Below, piece after piece: positions 7,106 through 14,654 of a stretch of 22,005 bases of DNA (the first letter of the stretch is position 1; each line of letters begins with the position of its first letter). The stretch lies in contig NVRZ01000031.1 in NCBI GenBank assembly GCA_002401055.1, positions 1-22,005 of the forward strand. The letters are read 5' to 3'. The stretch comes from Bacteroidota bacterium. Its GTDB lineage: Bacteria > Bacteroidota > Bacteroidia > NORP154. The notes beneath the pieces are model-generated. The model saw only the letters and a program-made list of their open reading frames with translations. It made no database searches and was not told where the DNA came from. Both the position numbers and the translations under genes were made by a program.

Positions 7106-7114
7106 CACTTAAAC
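7095..7114. promoter_or_regulatory. Putative ArsR operator, copy 2
   Basis: GTTTAAGCAAACACTTAAAC is a perfect 7-6-7 inverted repeat identical to copy 1 (5314-5333) except for one base in the spacer; the three bases CAT following on the plus strand are the wrong length to extend the dyad but ATG/CATG-like flanking is also shared. It lies 7 nt after the stop of the upstream T9SS gene and 46 nt before the start at 7049 (copy 1: 44 nt). Confidence 0.75.
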
Positions 7115-7121
7115 ATGGGTC

Positions 7122-7970
7122 TTAGTGTTGGATCATTATTTTCTTTTTGAAAACATCCCCTATTTGGATGAGGTATAGTCCAGTCGGAAGGTTGCTAACG
7201 TCAATACTCATGCCTGACGATCGCAAGTTGGCATACCGACGTGTGACTTGCCCACTCACTGAGTAGAGGGTAACTGCAGTAATTTTTTTACCATATACTT
7301 GTGATGTGATCTTTATCTCGCCATCCGCTGGGTTCGGGAATATTTCTATATCACTCTCCTCTTCTCGTGTCATGTTTATACCCAATGGCATTGTGGGTGT
7401 TAGTTGAATTGTCTGCGTATATGTCTCGTCTCCTGCTGTGCTATGGCTATGGTTCGTGCCCAAACCCGATATATATGCCGTGATCATGCCCTTATTGGTG
7501 CCGGGAGCTTGCCAATCAAAAGTCCAGGTATTGTATCCAATCGAATCCGCGTCTGCCCCACAGGGTGTATTCCCTACATACTCCCTTGAAACATCAGGTA
7601 TTAGCCGGGTTTTGTTGACATCCGTTAGAATCAAGATTCCAGTACTTGTATTGTTGCTGTCTTCAAGAAGACATACCTGAAATCCAAATTTATCTATACC
7701 GGCTTCGAATAAGGTAATTGTCGCGCTATACGTTTGTCCAGGTGTGTATGTGCTATCAGGAACACCTAAATCCACTGTTAATATTCCAGTACCACTGTTA
7801 ATTGTACCTGAATGACAACCCGTGCAATTAACCTCTCCCGGAGCGCCGGAATGAGCTGGGCCTAGCAAAGGCGCATCACAGAGAGCCTTCTCCGGGCTCT
7901 GGAAGGAGCTGTGGAGGAAAAATATTACTACGCCTAAGCTGGCGAGCGTAAATACAGTTTGGTTTTTCAT
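7122..7970 (-). CDS. Secreted Reelin-like/choice-of-anchor V protein with CXXCH motif and T9SS domain
   Basis: A secreted protein of 282 residues. The signal segment is about 1-24. It is followed by GAPGEVNCTGCHSG, in which CTGCH (Cys49, Cys52, His53) has the form of a c-type haem-binding CXXCH site; this GAPGE...C..CH signature is characteristic of proteins annotated as choice-of-anchor V. A Reeler-like beta-sandwich follows (about 60-195, YTPGQTYSATITL, KFGFQVCLL, NTWTFDWQAP). The T9SS sorting domain runs from about 207 (EIFPNPADG) to the end (KKKIMIQH). It is the last of four closely spaced T9SS genes, 11 nt after its paralogue. Function is unknown; whether haem is attached cannot be said from sequence. 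Confidence 0.8.
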   Translation of the reverse strand: MKNQTVFTLASLGVVIFFLHSSFQSPEKALCDAPLLGPAHSGAPGEVNCTGCHSGTINSGTGILTVDLGVPDSTYTPGQTYSATITLFEAGIDKFGFQVCLLEDSNNTSTGILILTDVNKTRLIPDVSREYVGNTPCGADADSIGYNTWTFDWQAPGTNKGMITAYISGLGTNHSHSTAGDETYTQTIQLTPTMPLGINMTREEESDIEIFPNPADGEIKITSQVYGKKITAVTLYSVSGQVTRRYANLRSSGMSIDVSNLPTGLYLIQIGDVFKKKIMIQH

Positions 7971-7981
7971 GCTCCTTATTA

Positions 7982-8830
7982 TTAGTGAGTAATAATTATT
8001 TTCTTGTAAGTGTACTCGTTGATTTGAATAAGATACAACCCAGCTGGGACCTTGCTGACGTCAATTTCATTCCTTGCTAGATGACCACCTGAGAAATGAT
8101 ATGTCCTTTGTCCTGCCATGCTGAATAAGCTTATATGTTTCAAACTAGACCGACCATCCTTGAATTCCAACCTAATGAGCTGGTCAGCAGGATTGGGGAA
8201 AACTTTCAAATAATTTTCACCTGATCCTATCTGATCTATTGCCGTTGTGTCAGGTGCGATGGTGGTATCTTCGAATATAACCAATGAAGATGTGTGCACA
8301 TTCCCCACCGGTGCCGAAACGGGATTGGCGGCAGCCACACCAGCAGTATAAAAAGTAAACGGTCCTGAGCTAACGGACGGTGCTCTCCATTTAAATTGCC
8401 ACGTAAAGAACCCGGCACCCGCATTACCTGGGTCAGATGCCAGAAAGTGCGAGATATACTGCTTTGAGTTAGCTGTGGAAATATAGGTGTTGGAGCTGTC
8501 CAGTATAATGAAATCTCCTATTTTTTGTGTGTCACTAGTAATCGCGGTCATTTCAAAACCAAATATTTTTTGTGCGCTATCTGTAACCGTAACCGTTACG
8601 CCGTAAACAGAGTCGGGAATGTAAACATTAGTACCGCTATCAAACATTATCTCTATCCCCGCATTAGGCGGATTTAATGTGCCCAGTAGGTGACAGCCGG
8701 AAGTAAAACATGTTTCTTCGCCAAGTGCGCCCGTTTTTCCTGTAGGTGGCACACTGGAAAATGTTACCCCCACCTTGTGCAATGTCAAGATAAGCAGCAA
8801 GATAGTTGTAAGTGCTACCACTGTTTTCAT
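7982..8830 (-). CDS. Secreted Reelin-like/choice-of-anchor V paralogue with CX4CH motif and T9SS domain
   Basis: A paralogue of the next gene and of the same length (282 residues). The signal segment is about 1-25, and the signature region reads GALGEETCFTSGCHLLG, where the cysteines are four residues apart (Cys41, Cys46, His47) instead of two. The Reeler-like beta-sandwich keeps the landmarks of its neighbour (VYGVTVTVTD, KIFGFEMTAI, FFTWQFKWRAP), and the T9SS sorting domain begins near VFPNPADQL and ends KKIIITH. The two genes are 11 nt apart on the same strand and probably arose by tandem duplication followed by strong divergence. It lies 32 nt after the LVIVD gene and is probably co-transcribed. 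Function unknown. Confidence 0.8.
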   Translation of the reverse strand: MKTVVALTTILLLILTLHKVGVTFSSVPPTGKTGALGEETCFTSGCHLLGTLNPPNAGIEIMFDSGTNVYIPDSVYGVTVTVTDSAQKIFGFEMTAITSDTQKIGDFIILDSSNTYISTANSKQYISHFLASDPGNAGAGFFTWQFKWRAPSVSSGPFTFYTAGVAAANPVSAPVGNVHTSSLVIFEDTTIAPDTTAIDQIGSGENYLKVFPNPADQLIRLEFKDGRSSLKHISLFSMAGQRTYHFSGGHLARNEIDVSKVPAGLYLIQINEYTYKKIIITH

Positions 8831-8862
8831 ATGAATCGTTTATACATTAAAGATTGGTTCTA

Positions 8863-10239
8863 TTAATCCCCCTGCGTTACTATGACCTTACGATTAAATT
8901 CTTTATCTCCAAAAAATAGTTTGATAACATACAATCCGCTTACCAATCCCTGCGTATCCAAATTAATTCTATGATAACCCGTTCCGAGACCCTTGTGTAA
9001 TAATGTTCGAAGTTGCTTGCCAGACAAATCGTAAATGTTCGATGTTACCACTTGCGGCTGTTTCAAGCTAAACTCTAACACTACCCTGGAAGCGAAAGGA
9101 TTGGGGTATAAATTATAATCACTGTCTTTCGTAGCGGGTAAAGCATAGCTCGTTAAAACTTGCCCCGAAAAGGTAAATATTAGCAGACCATTATTTTCGT
9201 CGCTTGCCAGTATATTCCCATCTGGATTAAATGGGTACAATCCAAAATTTCCCCCATATCCAGGGCCACTTAGACTAGAATCCGTATCATACTCCTTGTA
9301 AAAGTAAATTTGAGTTGGGTCGGTAACATCAAACACCCTAAATCCAGCACGATAATAAGATACATATGCATAATTCCCAATAACATATAAATTGTGTACG
9401 TAGGCATCAGGGTCCGAGAAACTATCGACCTTAAATGGTGAAGCCAGGTTACTGATATCCCAAACCATTATGTCATTATCCGTTGAAGAAGCTAGTTCAT
9501 CGCATACAAAAAGGAAGTTTCCATCTTCTGAAGGCCAACCACTGTGGTGAAAGGTAGAATTGTCACCTGCAGTTCCAATTAGGACAGGACTCGAAGGGTC
9601 TGTAACATCATAAATTCTGGTACCACAATTGTCTGAAAAATCATATAGGCGATTTTCTACAATCGTTATGTCATGACCGTTACAACTATTGTCGTTATAT
9701 ATTTCGACTGGATTTAGGGGATCTGCCAGATTAAAAATTCTAAGCCCAGGAGATGAGAGATACATATATCCGCTGTCTGCAATAAATATGTTGTGCGCTG
9801 CCGGGAAGGTTCCGACTTGTACTGGTGCTGTCGGATCAGAAAGGTCTATAATTTTCCCGGTAACCCCAGGGCTCTCACTTACAATATATGCGAAGTTCAT
9901 CCAGGTTTTTACATCTATGGCCTCTATTCCCCCACCACTTATACTACCAACCTGAACTGGATTTGTCTTGTCCGTCAAGTCAATTACTCTTAAGCCAGAT
10001 GTTGACGCACAGAGGAGAGCATATTCCTTACCAGTACTCTGACTCGTATACTCCCACACATCATGAATCGGCAATCCAGTTATTTCAAGTTTGCCGATAA
10101 GTGCTATGCTATCATGCCCCATTACAGTAGTTTCCGCTCCATTCTTGTTTTGAGCAATTGAATCGCTATTTGTTGCAAATAACAATACTGCTGTTATCCA
10201 ACCTGAAATGACAAGTAATGTTTTACTAAAGTTTTTCAT
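8863..10239 (-). CDS. Secreted LVIVD-repeat / choice-of-anchor B protein with T9SS domain
   Basis: A secreted protein of 458 residues. The signal peptide is about 1-30 (ending SIAQ). The body (about 45-380) consists of six recognisable LVIVD-type beta-propeller repeats, each with a core such as GLRVIDLTDKTNPVQVG, GKIIDLSDPTAPVQVG, GLRIFNLADPLNPVEIY, GTRIYDVTDPSSPVLIG, DIMVWDISNLASPFKVD and GFRVFDVTDPTQIYFY. Histidines recur at equivalent places (IHDVW, AHNIF, GHDIT, FHHSGW, VHNLY), a hallmark of the choice-of-anchor B family. A T9SS sorting domain (about 380-458, LYPNPFASR to FNRKVIVTQGD) ends the protein. It is 25 nt after the metalloprotease gene and 32 nt before the Reeler pair. Surface binding or scaffolding is likely; no enzyme motif was seen. 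Confidence 0.85.
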   Translation of the reverse strand: MKNFSKTLLVISGWITAVLLFATNSDSIAQNKNGAETTVMGHDSIALIGKLEITGLPIHDVWEYTSQSTGKEYALLCASTSGLRVIDLTDKTNPVQVGSISGGGIEAIDVKTWMNFAYIVSESPGVTGKIIDLSDPTAPVQVGTFPAAHNIFIADSGYMYLSSPGLRIFNLADPLNPVEIYNDNSCNGHDITIVENRLYDFSDNCGTRIYDVTDPSSPVLIGTAGDNSTFHHSGWPSEDGNFLFVCDELASSTDNDIMVWDISNLASPFKVDSFSDPDAYVHNLYVIGNYAYVSYYRAGFRVFDVTDPTQIYFYKEYDTDSSLSGPGYGGNFGLYPFNPDGNILASDENNGLLIFTFSGQVLTSYALPATKDSDYNLYPNPFASRVVLEFSLKQPQVVTSNIYDLSGKQLRTLLHKGLGTGYHRINLDTQGLVSGLYVIKLFFGDKEFNRKVIVTQGD

Positions 10240-10264
10240 CCAAACAATTTTGATTTTAATCCCC

Positions 10265-12157
10265 TTACTGTATAATCAACTTACCCTTTCCAACAACCCC
10301 GTTGTCGTTTTGAAGTTGGTAGTAGTATAATCCATTCACCAGCGTCCCCCGCTCCAGAACAATCTCTCCTGTTAATATCTCACTTATCTCTCTTACTATC
10401 TGCCCTGTCACGCTATAAAGATGAAATGTGCATTCCTCTCCACCCATGTTGTCAAATTCAATTGTTGTAACACTAGAGAAGGGGTTTGGGTACACGTGAA
10501 GGGAAGCCCCATCATATACAATTTCCGTAATCGAAGTTGTGTCAATAGGAGGTGGCAAGGTGACGCAGAAACTAAGAGTAGTGTCAGTTAATATATTCCC
10601 AGACGCAATTACGCTACCCTGAGCATCAGTCAACGAAAAGCTACCAACGGCAATGTCTGGTGGGTGATAAAGAGACAAATCATAACATCCATCCGACAAA
10701 CAGAATATTTCAAGGTATGAACTTTCCTTTTCGTATCCTCCAGATGAATCTATAACGATGCCTGCGCTGTCACGCACGTCCCAGGAGAACAACTGTGCGA
10801 GTTGAAAATCACCAAGATTCAGACTAAGCGTAGATGAGTTTCCAATCATAAAAGTGAATGCAGCTTCTGATGAGTCGTTGAGTAGATACCCATCTATGCC
10901 CCCGTTCGGGTCTTCACTGAAAACGCTCAATGTATGCTGCCCAAGTGACGCAAGGAGCGGTGGTAGTATCACCTGCACAGAATTCAGGCTGGCTAGCGAG
11001 CCTGACCATGTGTAAGCTTTTAGAGGCTCGGAATCAATCCAATAGCTAATACTAAGAGATTTAAGCGTGTCGGACCCGGTATTTGTCAAGGTAATTTCTG
11101 GGTAAAAGGCGTTGGTTCCACAGGCGGTATCAATTGGGTTTGTAATTGTAATCCCAGCATCTAATGCATTTGGCGGCACGCAACCCAGCGACGCTTTAAG
11201 GCTTGATTTATTACTATTTATGATTGCCTGTATTCGGGCATTTTGCCCATCAGTGAACATGTTAATGCACAAATCGTTCGTATAATCCATGTAGTTCATG
11301 AACATCACGCCTGGGGTATCAGGAGAACAAGCATCAAGCTCAGGAAAAGAAGGGCATCCGCTGGTAGAGGAAGTTTGATCCGGTGTATCTGCCACATTAT
11401 CGGATCCGCTACATGCATTTCCGTCATCCCCCCAGGTGTGAAATAAGTTGAAACAATGACCAACTTCATGAACGGCAGTCCTTCCAACATCGTAAGGCGC
11501 GGTTACGTTTCCTACCGTACCAAATCCCCAATAAGTTACAACTATCCCCCAAGTATTACTCGGCCCTCCAAAAGGAAATTCCGCATATCCCACAACACCT
11601 CCACTTAAGTTGCAAACCCAAATGTTCAAATAGTCTGCGGTATTCCATGAGTTTTTGCCACCAGATGCATCAAATTTTACATCATCATTGGTGCTAAAAG
11701 ACGTTTCGCTTGTAAAGGTTCGCGTTATACCATCGGTTGGGTTGCCATTGGGGTCTCTGGCCGCCATACAAAACTCGAATCCAACATCGGCAGCTATACC
11801 CTTAAAAACATCAGGCGTGTCTGTGGTGTCCTCGTTTAATCTCCGAAAATCTATATTCAGTACGTCTATTTGGGATAATATTTGGGCATCTGAAATGTTC
11901 TGACCAACGGTGTTGTAAACCACGTGAACCACAACAGGAATGGTCACTACTAACCCTGTTTTTTTCTGAACAGGATTATTCATTATCCAGGATTGCATTT
12001 GGGTTTCATGTACTTCCATCTGAGTTTGAAGCTGGGGGTTCTGAGCAAGGCGCATCTCCAAATGTCGCATTGTTCCGCACTTATCCTGACTGTATCCGGA
12101 TGTTACAATAAAGAACATCATCGCAATACTAGCCGCAGTACTAAATGATTTTTTCAT
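10265..12157 (-). CDS. Secreted M43-family (pappalysin-like) zinc metalloprotease with T9SS domain
   Basis: A secreted protease of 630 residues. The signal peptide is about 1-23 (ending GYSQ), followed by a propeptide-like region to about 70. The catalytic domain (about 72-325) carries HEVGHCFNLFH with zinc ligands His230, His234 and His240 and general base Glu231, and a Met-turn at MNYMDYTND (Met290), as in M43 cytophagalysins/pappalysins; paired cysteines near 249, 268, 277 and 297 are typical. A CARDB-like domain follows (about 330-435), then a beta-sandwich (about 440-540) and a T9SS sorting domain (about 553-630, VYPNPFSS to KLIIQ). The glycine usual between ligands two and three is Asn237 here, a substitution also seen in other Bacteroidota members. 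It heads a run of four T9SS genes. Substrate unknown. Confidence 0.9.
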   Translation of the reverse strand: MKKSFSTAASIAMMFFIVTSGYSQDKCGTMRHLEMRLAQNPQLQTQMEVHETQMQSWIMNNPVQKKTGLVVTIPVVVHVVYNTVGQNISDAQILSQIDVLNIDFRRLNEDTTDTPDVFKGIAADVGFEFCMAARDPNGNPTDGITRTFTSETSFSTNDDVKFDASGGKNSWNTADYLNIWVCNLSGGVVGYAEFPFGGPSNTWGIVVTYWGFGTVGNVTAPYDVGRTAVHEVGHCFNLFHTWGDDGNACSGSDNVADTPDQTSSTSGCPSFPELDACSPDTPGVMFMNYMDYTNDLCINMFTDGQNARIQAIINSNKSSLKASLGCVPPNALDAGITITNPIDTACGTNAFYPEITLTNTGSDTLKSLSISYWIDSEPLKAYTWSGSLASLNSVQVILPPLLASLGQHTLSVFSEDPNGGIDGYLLNDSSEAAFTFMIGNSSTLSLNLGDFQLAQLFSWDVRDSAGIVIDSSGGYEKESSYLEIFCLSDGCYDLSLYHPPDIAVGSFSLTDAQGSVIASGNILTDTTLSFCVTLPPPIDTTSITEIVYDGASLHVYPNPFSSVTTIEFDNMGGEECTFHLYSVTGQIVREISEILTGEIVLERGTLVNGLYYYQLQNDNGVVGKGKLIIQ

Positions 12158-12191
12158 AGTTAATTAGTCTATTATTCGCATTGGTTTCATT

Positions 12192-12199
12192 CAAATTTA
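12192..12199 (-). promoter_or_regulatory. Possible -7 element ahead of the metalloprotease gene
   Basis: The minus strand reads TAAATTTG, matching TAnnTTTG, 35 nt before the start at 12157 in the 82-bp gap after the lipoprotein gene. No good TTTG is found about 19 nt upstream, so this is only a half-match that would start the four-gene T9SS run. Confidence 0.3.
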
Positions 12200-12239
12200 T
12201 CTCCAAAACAATTAGGTTCTGACCCCTGAAACCCGTCGG

Positions 12240-12467
12240 TTAATCCGTAGGACCAAGCTCTGCCAAGTCCATTCCACACTCCGGACATGAGCCCATTTCT
12301 TTATAGGTTTTATCACCTTCACATTCCATTGGACATTTATATACTGCCTCGGCATGCTCATGAATTGTCTCATCATGGGGCTTCTGCTCACTTGCACACC
12401 CAGAAATAAATATTGACCCAATTGCAAGCATGCTTGCGACTCCTACAGTTATAATTGTCTTTTTCAT
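12240..12467 (-). CDS. Lipoprotein with heavy-metal-binding domain
   Basis: A small exported lipoprotein of 75 residues. The signal peptide ends in a lipobox-like FISGC with Cys24 as the lipidated residue. A His/Glu-rich linker (HDETIHEHAEA) leads to a heavy-metal-binding domain, YKCPMECEGDKTYKEMGSCPECGMDL (about 43-68), with Cys45, Met47, Cys61, Cys64 and Met66 as likely ligands. The same domain (CSMHP...CPLCGMDLIPL) occurs at the N terminus of the CusB-like protein in this cluster. The protein is probably a periplasm-facing metal (copper or silver) scavenger or donor on a membrane. It follows the PepSY-like gene by 36 nt and is the last gene of the metal cluster before the T9SS run. Confidence 0.85.
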   Translation of the reverse strand: MKKTIITVGVASMLAIGSIFISGCASEQKPHDETIHEHAEAVYKCPMECEGDKTYKEMGSCPECGMDLAELGPTD

Positions 12468-12503
12468 GGTTTTTGAATTTTAATGGTTTGTTTAGATTAA
12501 TTA

Positions 12504-12848
12504 TTAATGTTGGTGATTGTGCCCATCATGGCTGCCTGATGATTTTACTCTTGGCTTTGAATCTTGATATGTATACACTCGACTCGCCCTGATTAACTCT
12601 CCACTCCTATTATATGAAAGGGCAAACTCCTTGCTCTTTTTCTTAACATTAACCAGATACAATATTCCGTGCTCCTTGTCATCCGTTTTTTCTACTCCTT
12701 TAATGTCATATTTTTTGTACTTGTTCTGTAGCTCAATTGTAACTGATGAGGGAAGTTCATCTATTTTGATCTTTGTTCTGGTCTGGGCACAGAGTGTACC
12801 GTATACCAGAAGTAATAATATTGTTGAAATCAATTGAGTTCTACTCAT
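12504..12848 (-). CDS. Exported PepSY-like protein with His-rich tail
   Basis: An exported protein of 114 residues. The signal peptide is about 1-22 (ending LCAQ). The middle (about 25-95: IDELPSSVTIELQNKYKKYDIKGVEK, then LYLVNVKKKSKEFALSYNRSGELI) has the pattern of a PepSY-like/BLIP-like domain, a fold often found in small Bacteroidota periplasmic proteins. The C terminus is SHDGHNHQH, with four histidines in the last eight residues, a probable metal-binding tail. The start overlaps the stop of the methyltransferase gene (ATGA, 12845-12848), and the lipoprotein gene follows 36 nt later, so all three appear to form one unit. The role in metal tolerance is inferred from the tail and neighbours. 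Confidence 0.75.
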   Translation of the reverse strand: MSRTQLISTILLLLVYGTLCAQTRTKIKIDELPSSVTIELQNKYKKYDIKGVEKTDDKEHGILYLVNVKKKSKEFALSYNRSGELIRASRVYTYQDSKPRVKSSGSHDGHNHQH

Positions 12849-13513
12849 AACCTTTCTGCTTTTATGGCCTTAATTAATCCCAATGTTCCGAAAATAGTAT
12901 TGAAGAACATTGTTTCTTGTACTTTATCAAACCCTGATTCTTTGATGAATTTTGGTAACAATCCTTTTACATTATCGGTAGTCGTTTCAAATCCATCTAA
13001 AATTTGAACCAAATAGAATGCTCCCCTGGAAATTGCATTTTTAGCTTTGCACCAATCCGCAATATGTAGCTCACCCCCTGGTTTAAGCACTCGCATAATC
13101 TCTTTTAAGGAATTGATCTTTTGCTCCGCGGTTAAGTGGTGAAAAACAAGACTGGAAATCACTTTATCAAAAGAATTGTCTTCGTAAGGAAGTACAACAC
13201 CATCATATGTATCAATGTTTATCTCTACTCCTTGTTCTGATATTTTACTTTTTGCAATTGCAATGTTATTTAGATCAATATCTACGCCAGATATTTTGGA
13301 TCCTGGGCTCATCTCCTTTGCCATTACAGATAAGGTGGCACTGCCACATCCAAAATCAAGTACACTGTGGTCTGCGTGAATGTGTGCCTGTTCTATTAAG
13401 GCAGCCTTAAATTTCTCTTCAGGCATGGTAAAATTCAGAATTGGATCGTAAAACCTTGTTAACCAATCGTACTTGAGCGCCGGAATAAAATTGTTTGTCG
13501 TTTCTTTGTTCAC
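12845..13513 (-). CDS. Class I SAM-dependent methyltransferase (UbiE-like)
   Basis: A cytoplasmic Rossmann-fold methyltransferase of 222 residues. Motif I is VLDFGCGSATLS (51-62), followed by an acidic residue after beta-2 (VDIDL, 78-81), a DGVVLPYEDNSFDKVIS segment (104-120) and the post-motif FHHL and RVLKPGGELHIADW (141-154). The family methylates small molecules or quinone precursors; the substrate cannot be assigned. It has only two cysteines (56, 155), so it does not show the cysteine set of arsenite methyltransferase ArsM. Stop/start overlap with the PepSY-like gene indicates co-translation. Its presence inside a metal-resistance cluster is notable; a 142-bp gap separates it from the gene upstream, so transcription could start there. 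Confidence 0.85.
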   Translation of the reverse strand: MNKETTNNFIPALKYDWLTRFYDPILNFTMPEEKFKAALIEQAHIHADHSVLDFGCGSATLSVMAKEMSPGSKISGVDIDLNNIAIAKSKISEQGVEINIDTYDGVVLPYEDNSFDKVISSLVFHHLTAEQKINSLKEIMRVLKPGGELHIADWCKAKNAISRGAFYLVQILDGFETTTDNVKGLLPKFIKESGFDKVQETMFFNTIFGTLGLIKAIKAERL

Positions 13514-13655
13514 TTATTTATCTTTTAAAAATAGGATAGGCATACCCTTAATTTATCAGGCCTGCGAGGGACGAAGTAAACGGAAATAATCCTTAAATGA
13601 TTACGTAACCTCCCCGCTAACTTACCAGAATGGAATGGCAAGCCAGGAAAGCCAA

Positions 13656-14120
13656 TCAAATAATGAAGGAGTCGAATAGAAGGCGAAGGTCCGCTCGAAT
13701 TAACGGAGGTGCCTTGTTAAGATAGTCCTTAGCTGCAAGTATTGGACTTTCAACTGCTGGGACGCATATCAAATTAGTTCTTAACACTGTTTCGGGAAGA
13801 TCTATTTTCCATCCGATGCTGTGAACGACGGTATTTGACAAAGAAGCCACATATACCGGAGCAGTATCATCACAACATCCATCATCATCCTTGGAAGAAT
13901 CTTCATCCTGATCAACCTTATTGTGATCGTGGGAATGGTGCGAGTGCGAACCATCACCATGATCATGATGACCTTCAACAGCTTCGGTTGTCAAGCCTAA
14001 CAAAGCACTTTGAACCTCCTCCTGAACGTTACAGGCAAAGCTTATCATATAAACGCTGGAATAAGACCCTAACAAGACAACAAAAATGAGTTGCTTCAAT
14101 ATGTTCGTGTTCCTATTCAT
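13656..14120 (-). CDS. His-rich protein related to the HYC_CC_PP family
   Basis: An exported protein of 154 residues. The ATG at 14120 (MNRNTNILKQ) is preferred to an in-frame ATG six codons upstream because it gives a regular signal/membrane segment (about 8-30). Then comes a His-rich loop (51-66: EGHHDHGDGSHSHHSHDHN, eight histidines), an acidic stretch, GCCDD (Cys82, Cys83), and a C terminus reading LNKAPPLIRADLRLLFDSFII. The CC and the C-terminal PP-x4-R/D-x-hydrophobic pattern match the partial HYC_CC_PP protein at the other end of the cluster (NYKPPILDRDIRVLIQSFLV), but the HYC motif is missing and the histidine loop takes its place. It is likely a periplasmic or membrane-tethered metal binder. 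A 131-bp gap lies upstream. Confidence 0.7.
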   Translation of the reverse strand: MNRNTNILKQLIFVVLLGSYSSVYMISFACNVQEEVQSALLGLTTEAVEGHHDHGDGSHSHHSHDHNKVDQDEDSSKDDDGCCDDTAPVYVASLSNTVVHSIGWKIDLPETVLRTNLICVPAVESPILAAKDYLNKAPPLIRADLRLLFDSFII

Positions 14121-14148
14121 GATGCGTATCTGAATCATAAAGGTACAA

Positions 14149-14168
14149 TTTGATTCGTAAAAATCAAA
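14149..14168. promoter_or_regulatory. 7-6-7 inverted repeat ahead of the His-rich gene
   Basis: TTTGATT-CGTAAA-AATCAAA is a perfect inverted repeat with 7-bp arms and a 6-nt centre, 29 nt upstream of the start at 14120. The layout equals that of the ArsR operators but the sequence differs. It could be an operator for another regulator or a weak hairpin after the HMA gene; no TAnnTTTG element was found close by. Confidence 0.3.
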
Positions 14169-14251
14169 AGGCAGGCCTACTCAAGCAATGAATTTGCACT
14201 CATCGCGGTAAGGGCAGGTAAGATTACAGCCTGAAAGACCAATATGAGTAA

Positions 14252-14632
14252 TTACTTAAGCTCCCTGTCATACTGACAACAACCTGGTAAGCTGTTGTAC
14301 GCTTTATCCGCTGCTTTGTACTCTTCTGTATCATATCCAACTTTTGCAATCTTCTCTTTAATTTCCTTCAGAGATATCTTCTCATCATTAAAACTAACTT
14401 CGATCATTTTAGTTTCTATATTCCATTTTGCGGACTTAATGCCATCAACATCTTTTAGAGCTGTTTGAATGGTCTTTTGACACATCCCACAGTTTCCAAA
14501 TACTTTAAAAGTTTCAGTTTTATAGTGCTCGTGTACAGTGATTATTTCAGTATTTGAAATTGCATTGCTTTGCTGCGTAACACCAACTGTTATTGTTGTA
14601 AATAACGCGACCATTATTGCATTTCTCTTCAT
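14252..14632 (-). CDS. Periplasmic HMA-domain metallochaperone-like protein
   Basis: An exported protein of 126 residues. The signal peptide is about 1-24. The HMA domain (about 38-105) has its metal site as FGNCGMCQKTI (Cys48, Cys51), with the usual beta-alpha-beta pattern (TFKVFGN, KTIQTALKDVDGIKSAKWNIETKMIEVSF, LKEIKEKIAKVGYDTE). The C-terminal extension ends LPGCCQYDRELK with a vicinal Cys118-Cys119 pair that could form a second site. It follows the CusB-like gene by 22 nt and is probably the last or next-to-last gene of the cusABC-like operon. It is likely to hand copper(I) or silver(I) to the CusB-like adaptor, taking the place that CusF has in Escherichia coli, though it is not homologous to CusF. 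Confidence 0.85.
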   Translation of the reverse strand: MKRNAIMVALFTTITVGVTQQSNAISNTEIITVHEHYKTETFKVFGNCGMCQKTIQTALKDVDGIKSAKWNIETKMIEVSFNDEKISLKEIKEKIAKVGYDTEEYKAADKAYNSLPGCCQYDRELK

Positions 14633-14654
14633 GATTTTATTGTTTTTAGATTGA

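Noticed and set aside
12212..12427. Minus-strand frame overlapping the heavy-metal-binding lipoprotein
   Set aside because: The overlapping frame 12240-12467 has a lipobox and a clear metal-binding domain; this one has neither.
12845..13513. Arsenite methyltransferase (ArsM) as the identity of the methyltransferase
   Set aside because: The protein has only two cysteines and a UbiE-like motif I; the conserved ArsM cysteines are absent.
13514..13655. Gap before the methyltransferase gene with a weak stem (GCGAGGG near 13564 with CCCCGC near 13612, and TAATC/GATTA inside) and an 8-bp palindrome at 13557
   Set aside because: The pairing is short and bulged, no T-run or TAnnTTTG element accompanies it, and it is not enough to call a terminator or riboswitch.
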